Positions 34,960 through 47,399 of a stretch of 64,000 nucleotides of DNA are shown piece by piece. The stretch's first letter is position 1; every line of letters begins with the position of its first letter. Below the pieces are notes generated by a model, which ran no database searches, had not been told where the DNA came from, and saw nothing but the letters and a program-made list of their open reading frames with translations. The position numbers were made by a program, and so were the translations under genes. The stretch spans positions 62,001 through 126,000 of the forward strand of contig JANTQF010000041.1 of the NCBI GenBank assembly GCA_032988165.1, in the 5' to 3' direction. This DNA comes from Emmonsiellopsis sp. PD_33. Its lineage: Eukaryota; Ascomycota; Eurotiomycetes; Onygenales; Ajellomycetaceae.

Positions 34960-37900
34960 GAGCTTATGTGCTTTGTGGACAGAGTTTTATTAGCTGAGGA
35001 GGTCATTCATACCAGAAGGAAAACCCCTGATGGTGAATTCAGTGAGCTTATCTGACTTGACTTGCTTGACTCACTTGGAAGCAGAAGGAGTAGCAGTACT
35101 TGTAGAAGATTATTTATATAGATTCAGATTTGCATCATTCAAGGAGGAAGGTAGCTCTGACACCTAGGAACTTCCTAAAGAAGCAACTGATTTAGAAACA
35201 GATAATAGACTGGATGTAGAGAAACAGAACAATTTATTTAAAGGGGAAGAAAGCACATATCTGAGTGGGCTTGACATGAGTGCCCTGGAAGATGTTTTAG
35301 ACTGGGATTTTTTAGCTGGAAATTCTAACACTAAAATAGTCTTCAATTTACCCATTACATGACTGGTAGTCCCTCTAATATTCAGCTGTTAGATTATATT
35401 GATCTGTGCAGGCATGAGGCTAAGGTTATTAATATTATTTTAGGCTAGTCAGGATACAGACTGTTTAAACATTTTCTAAATAAAGATTATAGTATGAGTT
35501 TTAATTGCCTGTTCTATCTGATCTTTTTCATGTTGGGAAGGGGAGGAAGTGCCCTGATCTTAACTTAAGCTGAGATCTTGAAATGCTGTAAGGCCTTGAG
35601 TGATAATTTAAGATATGAATTTTACAGTTGCCTTTACTTCAATAAATCTATTGAAGGTATTAGTGGTTAATATAATCTATATACATTACAGATGTTCTTA
35701 ATTTATCTAATACATATAATGCAGAGCTTAAAGTACATTATTGATATTAAAGAGGGGTTCAAGCAGCACTACATCACTGCAGGTCCCATGGAGATTCAAA
35801 TTGATCACATCAGTGTGGTAGTTGATGATCAATATCTTCATCAGGTAGTTGAAATTGTTGAAGTCATTTATGATTTCTATATATTCATAGCTAGTTATAA
35901 ATGCATGGATAACACCAACATCCATATTGAAAAGAATTGTGAACATCTCCATAATGAATGCTATCATAGGAAACTAACAAAAGACTAAAAGATCTTGCTG
36001 CTGTGTAACAACAACCTCATTAATAATGGATAACAGGTATGAGAACTTAGTAGATAAATGATAGAGCAGAGCTGCAACCTATACTTTATCAGTAGAAATA
36101 TAGGGAATTGAATTATTATGAATCATGTGGGATAAGAACCACACTGCACCTCTATTTGCTTTCTAGCACTATTTATTGATATTAATAGCAAGGTTTCCCT
36201 CTCATTTGACTGATGTTGCTTCAAATAATTGTGACAGATACAGTGAGAATAAGGCATGCTAAAATTAGTAGTATATACTCATGTTGAATTTCCCTGCATT
36301 AGCTGGATTGAGTGTGTTGTCTGAATTTACTGAGAACATGAAATTATTAGTCTTAATAGAGAGTTTCAGTGTGAGCTTTATATGAGTTATTTGATATTCT
36401 GCTAACTGCTTGTTAGCCATCAGATAGTCTATTGTAATGATTATATAGGGAGGTATATGTCCCCCCATGACAGCTTTGCTCCCATGAGTTGATTTGTCTA
36501 TTAAAATTGAGACATTCATTGTAGACCCCATGGTTCATCATAAAACCAGCCAGTTGATTATTTTTAGCATGACTGATAATGCATGATGATGGGGCAGTAA
36601 ACCATCACTTACAAATAATTTCTAAAAGAGAATAGGGTTCAAAATATGCATGTGGCTGGGTCCACACTTAGGGGCCAAGGCATACTTAGTCAGAAGATCC
36701 TTCATGAACTGGTAGTTAATGGAGGACCTTCATTCCTCTCTAAATGAAAGATAAAGTAGGCCATGCAAATTATATGCATGATTCACCATGTAAGTACCCA
36801 TTATGAGCAGTAAATCTATATAAGAAATCATTGATATAGTATAGTATATTCTCATTCTAGGGTTCTTCATAGTGTAAGCTTCATCTAGTAATATAAGATC
36901 AAAATGAAACTCCTTCAGCCATAGTAATATAATCATGTCTGTAGGGTTCAGAATGGCATAGGCATCTTCAGTATCATACCAGTTAATAGGCTTATTATTT
37001 TCATCATTATCTTTAGCACTATCATCTTTATAAACAGGTGAATTAGAGGGTTACAGTTCAGTGCAGCTGATAGACACTGAATGAAAGTCTCAGCTTAAGT
37101 TGAGATGAGTGGATTCCTTATGTGTCATATAATATGTTCATGTTAAATATGAGGTCACAATGAGTATACATACTGTTTTGAGTTTTAAGGTATCAATGAT
37201 TAATATAAGGGTTCACAGTGCCTTTTCATTGATTATAAGGAACCACTTTCTTGGGTCTGAAATCCCACCTAGTCTAATGGATGAGTAAAATATGTGTAGT
37301 ATGAATATATCATGAAATTGTGACTAAATCTTATTAGCTTAAGTGTATATGAGATATGAGGGAATGAAAATAATCAATAGGAGATGTTCTGAGCCAGCCT
37401 CTTGAAATAAATGTTAGAAGAAAGTGGTGCTGAGGGCCTGGATTATTTTACTAAGTTCTATCTGGTTGACTAGTATGATAGCATGTTACTCCTTAAGGGT
37501 GGTAACAAGTATTACTATGCTATTAACTTGCCAGGGTTTTAATTCTGTGTTGCCAATTACTGGTACCTTAGGATCAAGGCATAGTAGTAAAGTTGATTGT
37601 TCATAACTGAGTAGGTTAATATCAGTAGAATTGAGCAGCTTTTTCATTGTGTTATCAATGATTAATAGCTCAGAGGTTGTCACCAGTTCAGCAAGAATAC
37701 CAGAGTTAATAGTTTGCCCTAAGGCATTGTTGTAAGCTTCAAAAATGTCCAGGACATTAGAAGTGAGATGCTAGATGAGAATGCACTTCTCTTCAGAAGT
37801 TAGATAGGAAAAATTAACTATAATGGAAATTATGTTTTAATTGATCTGGGCTTTAATTATATTCAAATGATTGGATGCATCCATCATTTTATTACCAGTA

Positions 37901-38800
37901 GTATCAGTGGGATCAAACATCAGGCTGATTGATCTATATTGTTCAATGAGTAAGTTAAAGTTGGTAGGTTGCCAGTAGAGGTTAATATTGGTGAAAGTAA
38001 ATTCTAATTCAGATCAGTATGTTAGGATCTCAATGATTTAATCATTAACATTAGAATAGTTGTCAGGCTGCTTTGCAATGAATTTGAGAAACCAAATCAT
38101 TATGAATAGATGTTCTGAGTTTGTAGAGGAATTAAGTTGAATATCTGTAGGGAAGGTTGTTATGAGCTACTCAATCATCAAATAATACATATAAATTGCA
38201 GCCTTTGGGTTCCCTTTAATGTTGGACAGCCACTCAAAGCCAGACTTGAGGATATTATATTAGAAGACCTCTAACAGAAAAAGAGATATAAGAGTATCAA
38301 CTTTCACTTGACTCCAAAATTTATGATTAGTGCCTGTATGACTATAGGAGTTTTTATGGATATCTATAAAGTCATTCAGTAGTTCATGAATGTGGGGCTT
38401 TTGAACCCAGTTAAGAAAGGTGGAAATAGTGGTGAATCCCAATGCACTGATTAGTAGGGGTTAAGATGATTATAGCTGGTTAGACTTGATGAGCTTAATT
38501 CTTACCTCAGTGAACTTTAAATGGATCAGTTTGAGTTCCTCTGAGGACTTAGCATTGGCTTTTTTGTTAGCTATCTGTGAGGATGTTAGAATAAGGTTAC
38601 AGCTGACAGCTTGGCAGAGAATGTAGGGCAGGGGCTAGGGGAGGTAAGTAGTAGTTTTAGCTTAAGCTCAGCCCACACTAGTCTAAATATGGCTAAGTGC
38701 CTATTAGCATAAATGCTGACTAAGTGCATGGACATGGAATATAACTCATCTTGATGTTGTGATTTGAATAGATGTAGATACATATAACAGATAATTTTGA
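34960..38800 (-). pseudogene. SNF2-family ATPase/helicase, degenerate
   Basis: Minus-strand frames give the SNF2 order. ELKPWQVNSIVILVTTLKE (about 37,550-37,490) is the motif before Walker A. The Walker A segment that should read ADEMGLGKT reads NQIELSKIIQALS, so the P-loop is destroyed. FDLILLDEAYTMKNP (about 36,905-36,860) is the DEAH box with His replaced by Tyr. MGTYMVNHAYNLHGLLYLSF corresponds to the LTGTP..N segment. The helicase C lobe reads INDFNNFNYLMKILIINYHT, then DVINLNLHGTCSDVVLLEP and FNIN (about 35,870-35,740). An unrelated Ser-rich tail follows to about 35,160. SNF2 enzymes translocate on DNA and remodel chromatin. On the same strand as the Plavaka transposase, it may be cargo of that element. 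Confidence 0.8.
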
Positions 38801-39300
38801 TGTAATCTTCTACTGATTTTCTTGTGAATAATAAGTTTTTCAGGATTATACAAGTAAATTTGGCAGGGGAGGGTAGAAATGAACATTTAATAACATTGTG
38901 GAAGTAAGAGTATTAACAGTGTGTGATGCTGATAGTGTTGAGAAGGTTGTCAGAAAGAGAGTTTAAAATTGTGATGGGAGGTTTAAGAAGATGCATGTAT
39001 TAGCTAAGCTTAAGCTAAGGAATGTAGCTTACTGACTTACCCACTTGTGGTAGTGCCAGTAAATTAGTGAAGTTAATTGAATTCAGAGGAAAGAGTAGCT
39101 ACTAGTATGAAAGAATAAGATTAAAAACACAGCAAAGAGTGCTATACTAGTAGGTAGGGTTTTGTACATTTAAACTGTTCATAGCACTGAGGTATCATGG
39201 GTATATATACTCTTCATTAACAAAGCCAAATAATAGTAATAAGAGTGCTATACTTAGGTCAGTCAAGTTCTATTCATAACTATTCTTATAACACTCATTG

Positions 39301-39501
39301 CTGCAAATTAAAGGAAACATAGAACACTGATATGAAGCAAGAAGTATATAGAATGCTATTTTAATAGAGTATTATTATTCTTCTTTATGTGTTAACTCCT
39401 CAAAGCTGCAAATCAAAGGAAACATAGGACACTGGTATGAAGCAAGAAGCATATAATAAAATACTATTTTAATGAAGTATTATTATTCCTCTTTATGTGT
39501 A
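39301..39501. repeat. Tandem duplication of about 105 bp
   Basis: CTGCAAATTAAAGGAAACAT at 39,301 recurs as CTGCAAATCAAAGGAAACAT at 39,406. The copies then run in parallel to CTTTATGTGT with mainly transition differences and a small indel. Confidence 0.75.
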
Positions 39502-39779
39502 TGGTTAATAATGGTTTATACAGAAGATACTAGTATGTATAATGAAAATAAAGATATTAGTGTATAATGAAAGAAACACCTCTTTACTTACTATCTTATT
39601 ATCTACTAGTGGTGCTAATTATAGAGGTTTGCCTACTCTAATTCTATCCTTTGATTCCATCCTTTCTATATATCTCACCCTAAGACCCCTAATAGGTTAT
39701 CAAGCCCTCAGCTTCCATGTCAGCCTCATAGAGTATTTATAGTCTGAACAAGGAATATCCATCTCTATATTCATCTCAA

Positions 39780-40360
39780 TCATGTGTTTTTGAAGCTAGC
39801 TATAACTTATCCTTCAAGCACTTATTTAGCTCTTGAAACTCTTCATTCAAGGACTCATCTAATACTGCAACACTGGCTACTGATAATTGTAGAGAGCCTG
39901 GCTTGACATGCTATTATTCTTCCTTTTTCTACTGAAGCCTGTCATGGGCATTAGAGGCTATAATTATTAGGCTATCAACATCATATCAATTAGAGCATCT
40001 AATGTAGAATGAAAGACAAACATTGATTTTAATCTATAAAAATTTGACTACCTCCTTATCAACCTGATAAATACAATTTATTGCCATGAAGGTATCCTTA
40101 ATGAAGTTATAGTTCAGCATTCTTTTTCTTAGGTGATGAAATCATGGAAAGTCATATTCATCATAAAGTGTGTGTTTAAGAGAATCAAAAAACATCTTGA
40201 AGTATTTTTATGGGGACTTGAGGTATGAATTGTATGACTTTGGAAAGGGTTTATTATGTTTAAGGTGTTGTTTTGAATTCTTAGTCAGTGATTATAAGAG
40301 TTACTAGGGGTTAAAGACAATTAACATACACTCATACTGATCAATGGTGTTTTCCAGTAA
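39780..40360 (-). pseudogene. Unidentified degenerate coding remnant
   Basis: A minus-strand frame reads, across a few stops, SLTKNSKQHLKHNKPFPKSY, KYFKMFFDSLKHTLYDEYDF and later SVASVAVLDESLNEEFQELN. The continuity shows former coding, but I do not recognise the family. It lies upstream of the SNF2 remnant on the same strand. Confidence 0.4.
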
Positions 40361-41540
40361 CTGAATGTATTATGCTTGATGATGTAATGTAAATGCAAGC
40401 ACAGTATTTAGCTCAGTGGACTGATAATAGTAGAGGAGGATTTATCATTTAATTGCACAAGCTCTGCAATCAAGATTACAGCTGTGTTCTGTATGCCTGT
40501 TAGTAACCAGTAGTATTAAAGAAAACTCAGATATATATATATAAACTGTACTACCTTGCATATTAGCATGTCTTATGCCATTAAAGGTGTTATACTAGAA
40601 TTACTCCTTATTGGTTGTGAAATCTTTTCAGAATTCCATGGCAGAGGTGGCAGATTAGTAATATGCAGCTTAGGGTAAGAATATGGGAGAATGGTGCTCA
40701 TCAGCAGTTGAGATAGAGTAAGTAGATTTGTAATGATGAATGAGGAAGAAGTATGGAGTAAGATAATTAGAGAATTAGCTGGATAAACTAACTACCAACA
40801 GGGTCACATGCAGCTCTGGGTTGGCTGGATAAACCATCAGCTGATCTTGTGATGTGCTACTCTGATAGCTGCAAGTTATGTAATTACTGAAGAGAGGCCT
40901 TAGCTTAAGCTGAGAGTAGCCAGTCTGGAGTCTCTAGACATGTCACTAAATATAAGTGTAGAGCAAGTAAATGACTATAACTAACTTAGTGAGCAACAAC
41001 TGGGTGCACTGAGCAGCCCTGAGCTGGCTTTGAGCATGGTCACTTGAAATCTGAGTGTGCATGCCATATAATCAATGTACTGAGCAGGATCTGAGCTGAT
41101 GTGGAGTATGCCTCCCAGGCCAGAGCACCCATGCAGGGCAGGCTAAAGTGAAGCTAGTGCAGAGAATAGCTACTCAGACTGAGGTAACATGTGTGGCATA
41201 TTTCAGACCCTAGCAAGCTAAATATACTAGGGGCTGGATAAGGGCTAGCTCAGTGCACACCCCATATAATTGAGGTAATATAGCCAGTAATGTTAGTAAG
41301 TCCAGGCTAAAGGTTTCTGAGCTAAATAAATATTTTGCTGAGGTGCCACTTAAATAGCTAATAGAGCTACTCAATTTACAGGTATTAATATGATAGTAGT
41401 GGAGAATCTCACACTGAGAGTTAAATAGATGATCTGTGGTCAGCTAGGTATCTCATCTTAATAACTACTAGATTATAATGTGTGATTTTAATTGTATTAG
41501 TATATATCATGTTTTTAATCCCATTAAAAAATTCCCAGTA
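40361..41540. other. Non-coding AT-rich stretch with last palindrome copy
   Basis: I see no gene. CTTAGCTTAAGCTGAG at 40,899-40,914 is the rightmost copy of the recurring palindrome. From 40,980 to 41,280 the DNA is less AT-rich and contains repeated CTGAGC and GTGCA words. Confidence 0.4.
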
Positions 41541-41549
41541 GTCACATGT

Positions 41550-41840
41550 CAAAAAAAAAAAAAAAAAACTCACTGTATGATTCAAACCCTGGCCTACATT
41601 TCAATGAGATTACAAAAAAAGTATTATCAGTCATTAGCATAGTAATTACTCACTATATTAATAACAGATAATGCTATCAGTGCTGACCTGAATTATATGA
41701 TATAGCTCATCATATGCAAAAAAAAAAAAAAAAAAAAACAAAGCTCACTGCATGGTTTAAATTCTGACCTATATTTTATACAGGTTTAAAAAAAGCATCA
41801 TCTATCATTAACTATTATAGTAATGATAGATGATGTATAT
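41550..41840 (-). repeat. Two tRNA-like units with oligo-A (oligo-T on minus)
   Basis: Two similar units (about 41,550-41,655 and 41,720-41,832) each have a run of about 19-20 A followed by CTCACTG(T/C)ATG. On the minus strand each reads AATGA..GAT.AT.C, seven T, a spacer and then a B-box-like GGTTTGAATC or AATTTAAACC, ending at the oligo-T run. This fits RIP-mutated tRNA-derived sequence (SINE or tRNA pseudogene) with a pol III terminator. Confidence 0.4.
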
Positions 41841-41998
41841 TAGTGTAAATCTAAATTAAATTATATTTCTTATCTCAATCCTGCCTGCAGATTTAACATG
41901 ATGAGATTCCCAGAGATTATAATAGCATATTGATGTAGTATATAAATAATATAAGATATAACAGTTAAAGATAATAGTCTTAATATATTATATTTCAG

Positions 41999-42500
41999 GT
42001 GCCTCCTCTGAACACTAAGTTATCAATCATCACCTTAAAATCTAGTATCCCTTTTCATATCCTTCTTTATCTAGCTATACTTACACATAAGAATCATCCT
42101 AATGAACACTTCTCTACTAGTTATTTCTCTTTAGATGTAAGTTTCTTCTTTCCTATTATAATATTTATATTATTACTCTCTTCATTATCATTAGTCTCAT
42201 CCTCTACTACATTCTTCTCATTTTACTCTTTTTCTATCTATAATTACTCCCTTTCATTTGCATGCTTCACTAGCATGATCTTATGCATTGTCTTTTCTGA
42301 TAATAATGATTACTCCCATGAGATAACATAATAGCTCACACTGAACTGCTGTTCAATCCCTATACTTTCAATTAGAATTAATAAAATGTCTCTGGCTATT
42401 AATATAACAGTTAGATATATTAATTTAATTACCTTCTACACTAATAAGATATTTTCCTCTGGACTAAGACTGTTGTTTAGATATCAATTAAATTTATTAA
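41999..42500. other. AT-rich stretch with chance open frame
   Basis: A 110-codon plus frame here is low-complexity (Phe/Ser/Leu-rich), as expected for pyrimidine-rich DNA. I regard it as chance or the antisense of a lost hAT C-terminus. Confidence 0.3.
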
Positions 42501-44120
42501 TATAAATAACTGAAGGTAATTGCTGATGTAGTGTAGAAAACAATTAATGAGCTTGGAAAGTTATTAGTACTAAGTAAATCAAGAAAATGAAAGAGGGTAA
42601 ATACCTACTCACAGTTAATTATTAGTAATTGCAGGTTGACAAGATAAATACCATTTTTCATAATATGTCTTTACATACTATAATGATTGGGCTTTTATCT
42701 CTAGCTTCTATTTCTTATTATTATAGGTCAGTGATCATAAATATGAGTTCAGAACTATAATAGTATAGTAAATTTCTCTCATACCATCATTAGCATCAGT
42801 ATCTAAATAGTACTTCTTCAGTTTATTATATATAGCTTTCAGTGTAGTCTTTAAGCTATTCTGAATGATTAGGATTTCATAGGTTGCTTCAGAAAGCCAT
42901 TCATCAAGATGGTTGAATAATATATTATAGATTAAAAATGCATTGTGAATGAGTAATATATCTATATCTGAGAGAGCCTTAATAATCTACTAGAATGAAT
43001 AAAGTAGAGTAATAATATATATAATAAGCTACCATTCATTATTACTCAATTAGAGATAGTGGAGCTTGAAGTTATCCTAAGTTATTACTCAGTAATGAAT
43101 TAGATTCTTAAGTTATAGCATATAGATATATATAAGATATATTAAGCTCTACCAGATCTTAACATTCTGAATCATTCAGAGCTTAATGTACTTTAGCTGG
43201 AGCTTCTGAAAGCTTTCAATTCATTAAGGAGAACTCAAGAGAGTATTAGTAAGTAGATATAACTAGTTAAATAATTAAGAAATTAGAAATGCTGTTGAAT
43301 CATTACCATGAATTATTATATATCTTTAAGAGTGTATAACTAAATGAGATTTCCTCTTTATTACTCATATTAATATTATTCTTATAAAATGTCTGTGAGA
43401 TATTATTATTTATTAACTCAATTCATAGATCTCCAACTAGTTATTTTACCATCAGCTACATAATATGAGCTACACAAGAAAGTTAATACATTTTGATATC
43501 CTAGTAAACTCTATCCTCTGCATACAGACATTTCTCTAAAAATGCTACTAATATATTATTATTTACTACATTATCAGCTATGAGAGTAAAAATGTCATCT
43601 TTAATTCATATATTATATATGCACTGCATCACATATCCTGCCATATTATCATCAATATGCATATCATTAAGATGCTTAAACCCAATCAATACCTCTATAT
43701 ACTCTCATTTCTGGGTGATATAGTAGTCTTTAACACAGAGAAATGCTAAATCATTTGTACTTGTTCATGCATTCAAAACTAATATAATCTTTATGTTAAG
43801 AATTCAGTTTGGAAGTAGGTCTTTCATCATCATTTCATAGAAGTTATTCAGCTCTTTTCACAGAATAGTCTATTTTAGGAGGAAGGCCTCAACTTCACTG
43901 TTGCCATACACTAGTAACTATTAGAGATCAGAATTCTGTATGGCATGAAATGCTATATTCATTAATAGAAAGACATAGAGGAGGAGGATTCAGTAGTTTT
44001 CTTTATTAAATAGTAATATCTCTACTTGTGGTTACTTGCATGCAGGGTTTTGCTGAGATGAAAGGATTATTACCATAACTCATTACTGAATAAATTAACT
44101 TATATTATACTTATAAATAT
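42500..44120 (-). pseudogene. hAT-superfamily transposase, degenerate
   Basis: The minus-strand frame fits the hAT transposase core. It reads YIEVLIGFKHLNDMH, then KDDIFTLIADNVVNNNILVA (about 43,610-43,540), where ADN is the second catalytic Asp region (family: T.DNA.NN). SCVAHIM-L (family: CxxH of the insertion domain) follows. Further down, STLSSE and RMLRSGRAYHI precede the helical C-terminal part. Many stops replace Trp, Arg and Gln. Terminal repeats were not located. Confidence 0.7.
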
Positions 44121-44129
44121 TACTTTAAT

Positions 44130-45838
44130 ATCTATTTATTTGTTTAAAGAGATAGTATTCTAGTACTTCTTACTGATAAGATGTTTTCTCATTCCTAAGA
44201 TCCTGATATTACTATATTAAGAATGTTGAAAGATCTACTTGTATTGAATATAAAATAAAGCTGATTTATCATTCCACTGAAATGCTACTTACTTGAAGAA
44301 CTTTTAGAATTCAGAGCTTTACTTTATACTTTACCATGGATGGTTCTTGTAAGTGCTATCATATTAAATCATATTTGTAGTTACTGTCTATTTCCATTAT
44401 TAATCAAATTGAATTTAATACTTATTATCTTACTTTCATATAATATAGATTCTCATCTTAACTGTGATGGTCTCAAGTTCTTTGGAAACCAGAATGGGCA
44501 GAATTAGTGTTGAAGTTTGTAGAAGAGAAATTAGTGTACTAATTTCATAAAGAGGAGAGCTTGAAGCACTAAAATCTATTATACTGAGAGATTAAAGACA
44601 TTTAAGAAGATAGTATTTTAGGGTGAGAAAAAACACAGCTGACATTTTTTCTTGTAGAGGAATGCAGGCTAGATGTAAGAATTAATTTTTCAGAGAATTA
44701 AGAATAAACTCACTATATAAATAGTGAGAGGTGAGACTCACATACTACATGATAATTATCATTATAACTTTACATCTAGAAATTAGAAGACCTACACAAA
44801 TAAATACCTTTAATATACTAATCTTAAAAATAAGATACTAAGAAGATATGAAGCTATCAGGCAGCAGAATTTCAGCATTATACTATAGATATTAAGAATG
44901 AGTATAGAATTATTACTAAAATTTATTATCATAATTTTTTTCCCTTATTTCCTGGGATGCTAATAGTCAGATGTGTCTCTCTTAGAAATTCTTACTTAAA
45001 TTCTATTTAATTTTCTGAATGAGATTTTGCCAGATTGGAATACTATATGTTTGATTTTATTAATTAGTTAGGTGGAGTTTGAATCCAGCCAGCTCACCTA
45101 ATTAATAGCCATGATAAATTGATAGACTAATAATGTGATTCATTGATAAAGCTTATAAGGAAATTTTATGTAAAGATAGCTGCAGAATCATCCTAATCTA
45201 GTAGCAACTATATAAGATATTTTTACAGCTATAGTAAGTCTAACAATCAAATTAAGCTACAGTATACATAATGGATGTATGAGATAACTTTTAAATTCAT
45301 AATAAACTATTTATCTATTTTTTAGTAGAATATGAAGTAGCTTTATTAAGATAATTATTCTTTAATAACTTACAGCTGACTGCAACTCTTTCTATGCTAG
45401 TATATTCTTTTAGGAGCTTGGGCAGGAGAATGTGATGGTACTGCATGTATTAATATAAAAGAGAGTAATTAAGTAAATATAATAATTCAAGGTAATAAAC
45501 TTCATAGAATTCTACTTAATTATACTACCTTTAGAAATAGCTTGCAGTATCTATCTTTAGATGGACTGAGTACCTCCTCTATCTCTAACTAACTTTCTTT
45601 AATATTTATTCAGACTTTATGTATCAAATTTATTTCATCAGTATTCTACTACTCTATATGATAATTCCCCTAATCCCCTTTAGCTGATATGCTAATAGAT
45701 AATGTATTTCCTGGTAATTATTAATTAAAGTATTATATACTTTAGCTGGGTAATCTGCTGTGTTTAAATCCAAGAAATTAATGTAGATTGAAAGCCCCTA
45801 CACATAATTATTTAGAATAGAAGATAATCTTGATATGA
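44130..45838. repeat. AT-rich repeat DNA, unassigned
   Basis: CG-free and stop-rich in all frames. Part may be the N-terminal (BED finger) portion of the hAT gene, but I could not recognise it. Confidence 0.3.
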
Positions 45839-46372
45839 GGAATAAGTAGACTGGCCGCTGGGACCATATAAATATATATATACTTACCTAGTCACTCATT
45901 TTTCATTAATAGTTAGTCCCATTTCATACATATTTTATCATTTTTCCTGCATGGTCCCATTTGGTCCCACAGGCATAAAACCAAACCAAACCAAACCAAA
46001 CAGGACCATGTAGTTTAGTCCCATTATAAACTAAAATATTTTATATTTTAAATAAGTTAAAATGTATTTTAAATGACTTTTTAAAACTAGGAAATTTTTA
46101 ATCCAATTTTCACCCTGGAAATCTAGGAAAATTCCCTAAAAAGTATACTAAAAATAGTAGTTTTTTGCCAAGAAATGCCAAGAAGTGACATGAAAGTATC
46201 ATGAAATAATCCTAGTCATGTTTGGTCCCATTTTAAATTAAAAAGGTTGATCATTTTACCTGTTTTAAAATTTAAAATCATGTTTTAGTCACTCATGTGT
46301 GACTAAAATCAAACCAAACCAAACTAAACATGCATGAAAATTCATGGTCTCAGCAGCCAGTCTAGGAATAAG
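45839..46372. mobile_element. hAT-type MITE with 8-bp target duplication
   Basis: The 518-bp element (45,847-46,364) has 21-bp terminal inverted repeats beginning TAGACTGGC and ending GACCAT inside. The ends differ at two positions, both transitions. It is flanked by the perfect 8-bp direct repeat GGAATAAG (45,839-45,846 and 46,365-46,372), the size made by hAT transposases. Subterminal AAACC runs lie inside both ends. It has no coding capacity. The left end keeps a CG at 45,855-45,856, the only one I noticed in the right AT-rich block. Confidence 0.92.
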
Positions 46373-46960
46373 TATGTGTATAATATCATCAATTATGTGT
46401 ATATACAGAAATGTATAGAAAAGTACAAGTAGAATATATAACTTTATCTTGTATCTTTAAGATAGATTTTATGCATCTTAATTATCAAATAAAGCTGCCT
46501 GATCATTATGCACCAACTAAATTTTTTTATGTAAAAAATAGACAGAGTATCATACATAAACCAGAGGAGATTACATCTTTGAAAATGAATGAAAAGTTGC
46601 ACATGTAATATAATTATATGTAGAGCTATATAGTAGACAAACTGGAATTATATGTTCTATATCATAGAATGTAGGTTAAATTATCTGTGGGGAATACTCC
46701 TTCATGTATAGAGATGATATTTCTCTATAGATAATAGAATAATGTAATAATCCTCTCATAATAATAATTTAATGAGTAATGTATGATGAAAATGCATTCA
46801 ATGCATTTCATGGAGAAAGTCCTAGAAGATAGCTTGTATTAAGACTATTATATAGTAAATTTATTGTACCTTTTTTCAAGTTTAATGAAAGCTCTAGCAA
46901 TGAATCATAGCTAAGTAGGAGGAGAAGAAAGAAGGTATGAAATATATATGTCAATATGGT
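46373..46960. other. AT-rich, no gene seen
   Basis: A 65-codon plus frame (46,411-46,608) is present, but nothing supports it as a gene. The rest is stop-rich and CG-free. Confidence 0.3.
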
Positions 46961-46969
46961 GGATATAAT

Positions 46970-47360
46970 AACACTATATGCCTGTGAAGAAAATATATAT
47001 ATATTTAGTTACCAACTATACATACATTACTCATGCCAGAAGTTATAGGCACAGCACAGCTATATACCTGCAGGGAAAAATATATATATAATTGATTATC
47101 AACTATATGTGCACCACCCATGTCAGAAGTGGTAGACATGGCACAGCTATATACCTACAGAGAAAAATATATATATAATTGATTACTAACTATATGTGCA
47201 TCACCTATGCCAGGAGTGGTAGATGCAGCACAGCTATATGCCTATAAAGAAAAATATACATATAATTGATTGCTAACTATGCATGCACCACATGCAGCAC
47301 AGCTATGTGCCCAGGAAAATATATATAGATTTAGTGGCAGACTATGCATACACCATGCAT
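46970..47360. repeat. Minisatellite, 87-bp unit
   Basis: CAGCTATATACCTGCAGGGA starts at 47,057 and recurs at 47,144 and 47,231 (exactly 87 bp apart), then at 47,300 in a shortened 69-bp unit. A diverged unit precedes 47,057. Each unit carries an ATATATATA core and a GTAG.CA.GGCACAG tail. Confidence 0.8.
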
Positions 47361-47399
47361 ATTAACAGTGGGAAGGTAGAAAGAAAGACAGCTGGGAAA

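Noticed and set aside
39301..39501. CRISPR-like array
   Set aside because: Only two units of about 105 bp with no spacer structure; a simple tandem duplication in a fungal genome.
26510..41540. Starship-type giant element with tyrosine-recombinase captain
   Set aside because: No DUF3435-like recombinase could be recognised; the transposase present is Plavaka-like.
41999..42331. 110-codon open frame
   Set aside because: Low-complexity Phe/Ser/Leu content from pyrimidine-rich DNA; no homology recognised.
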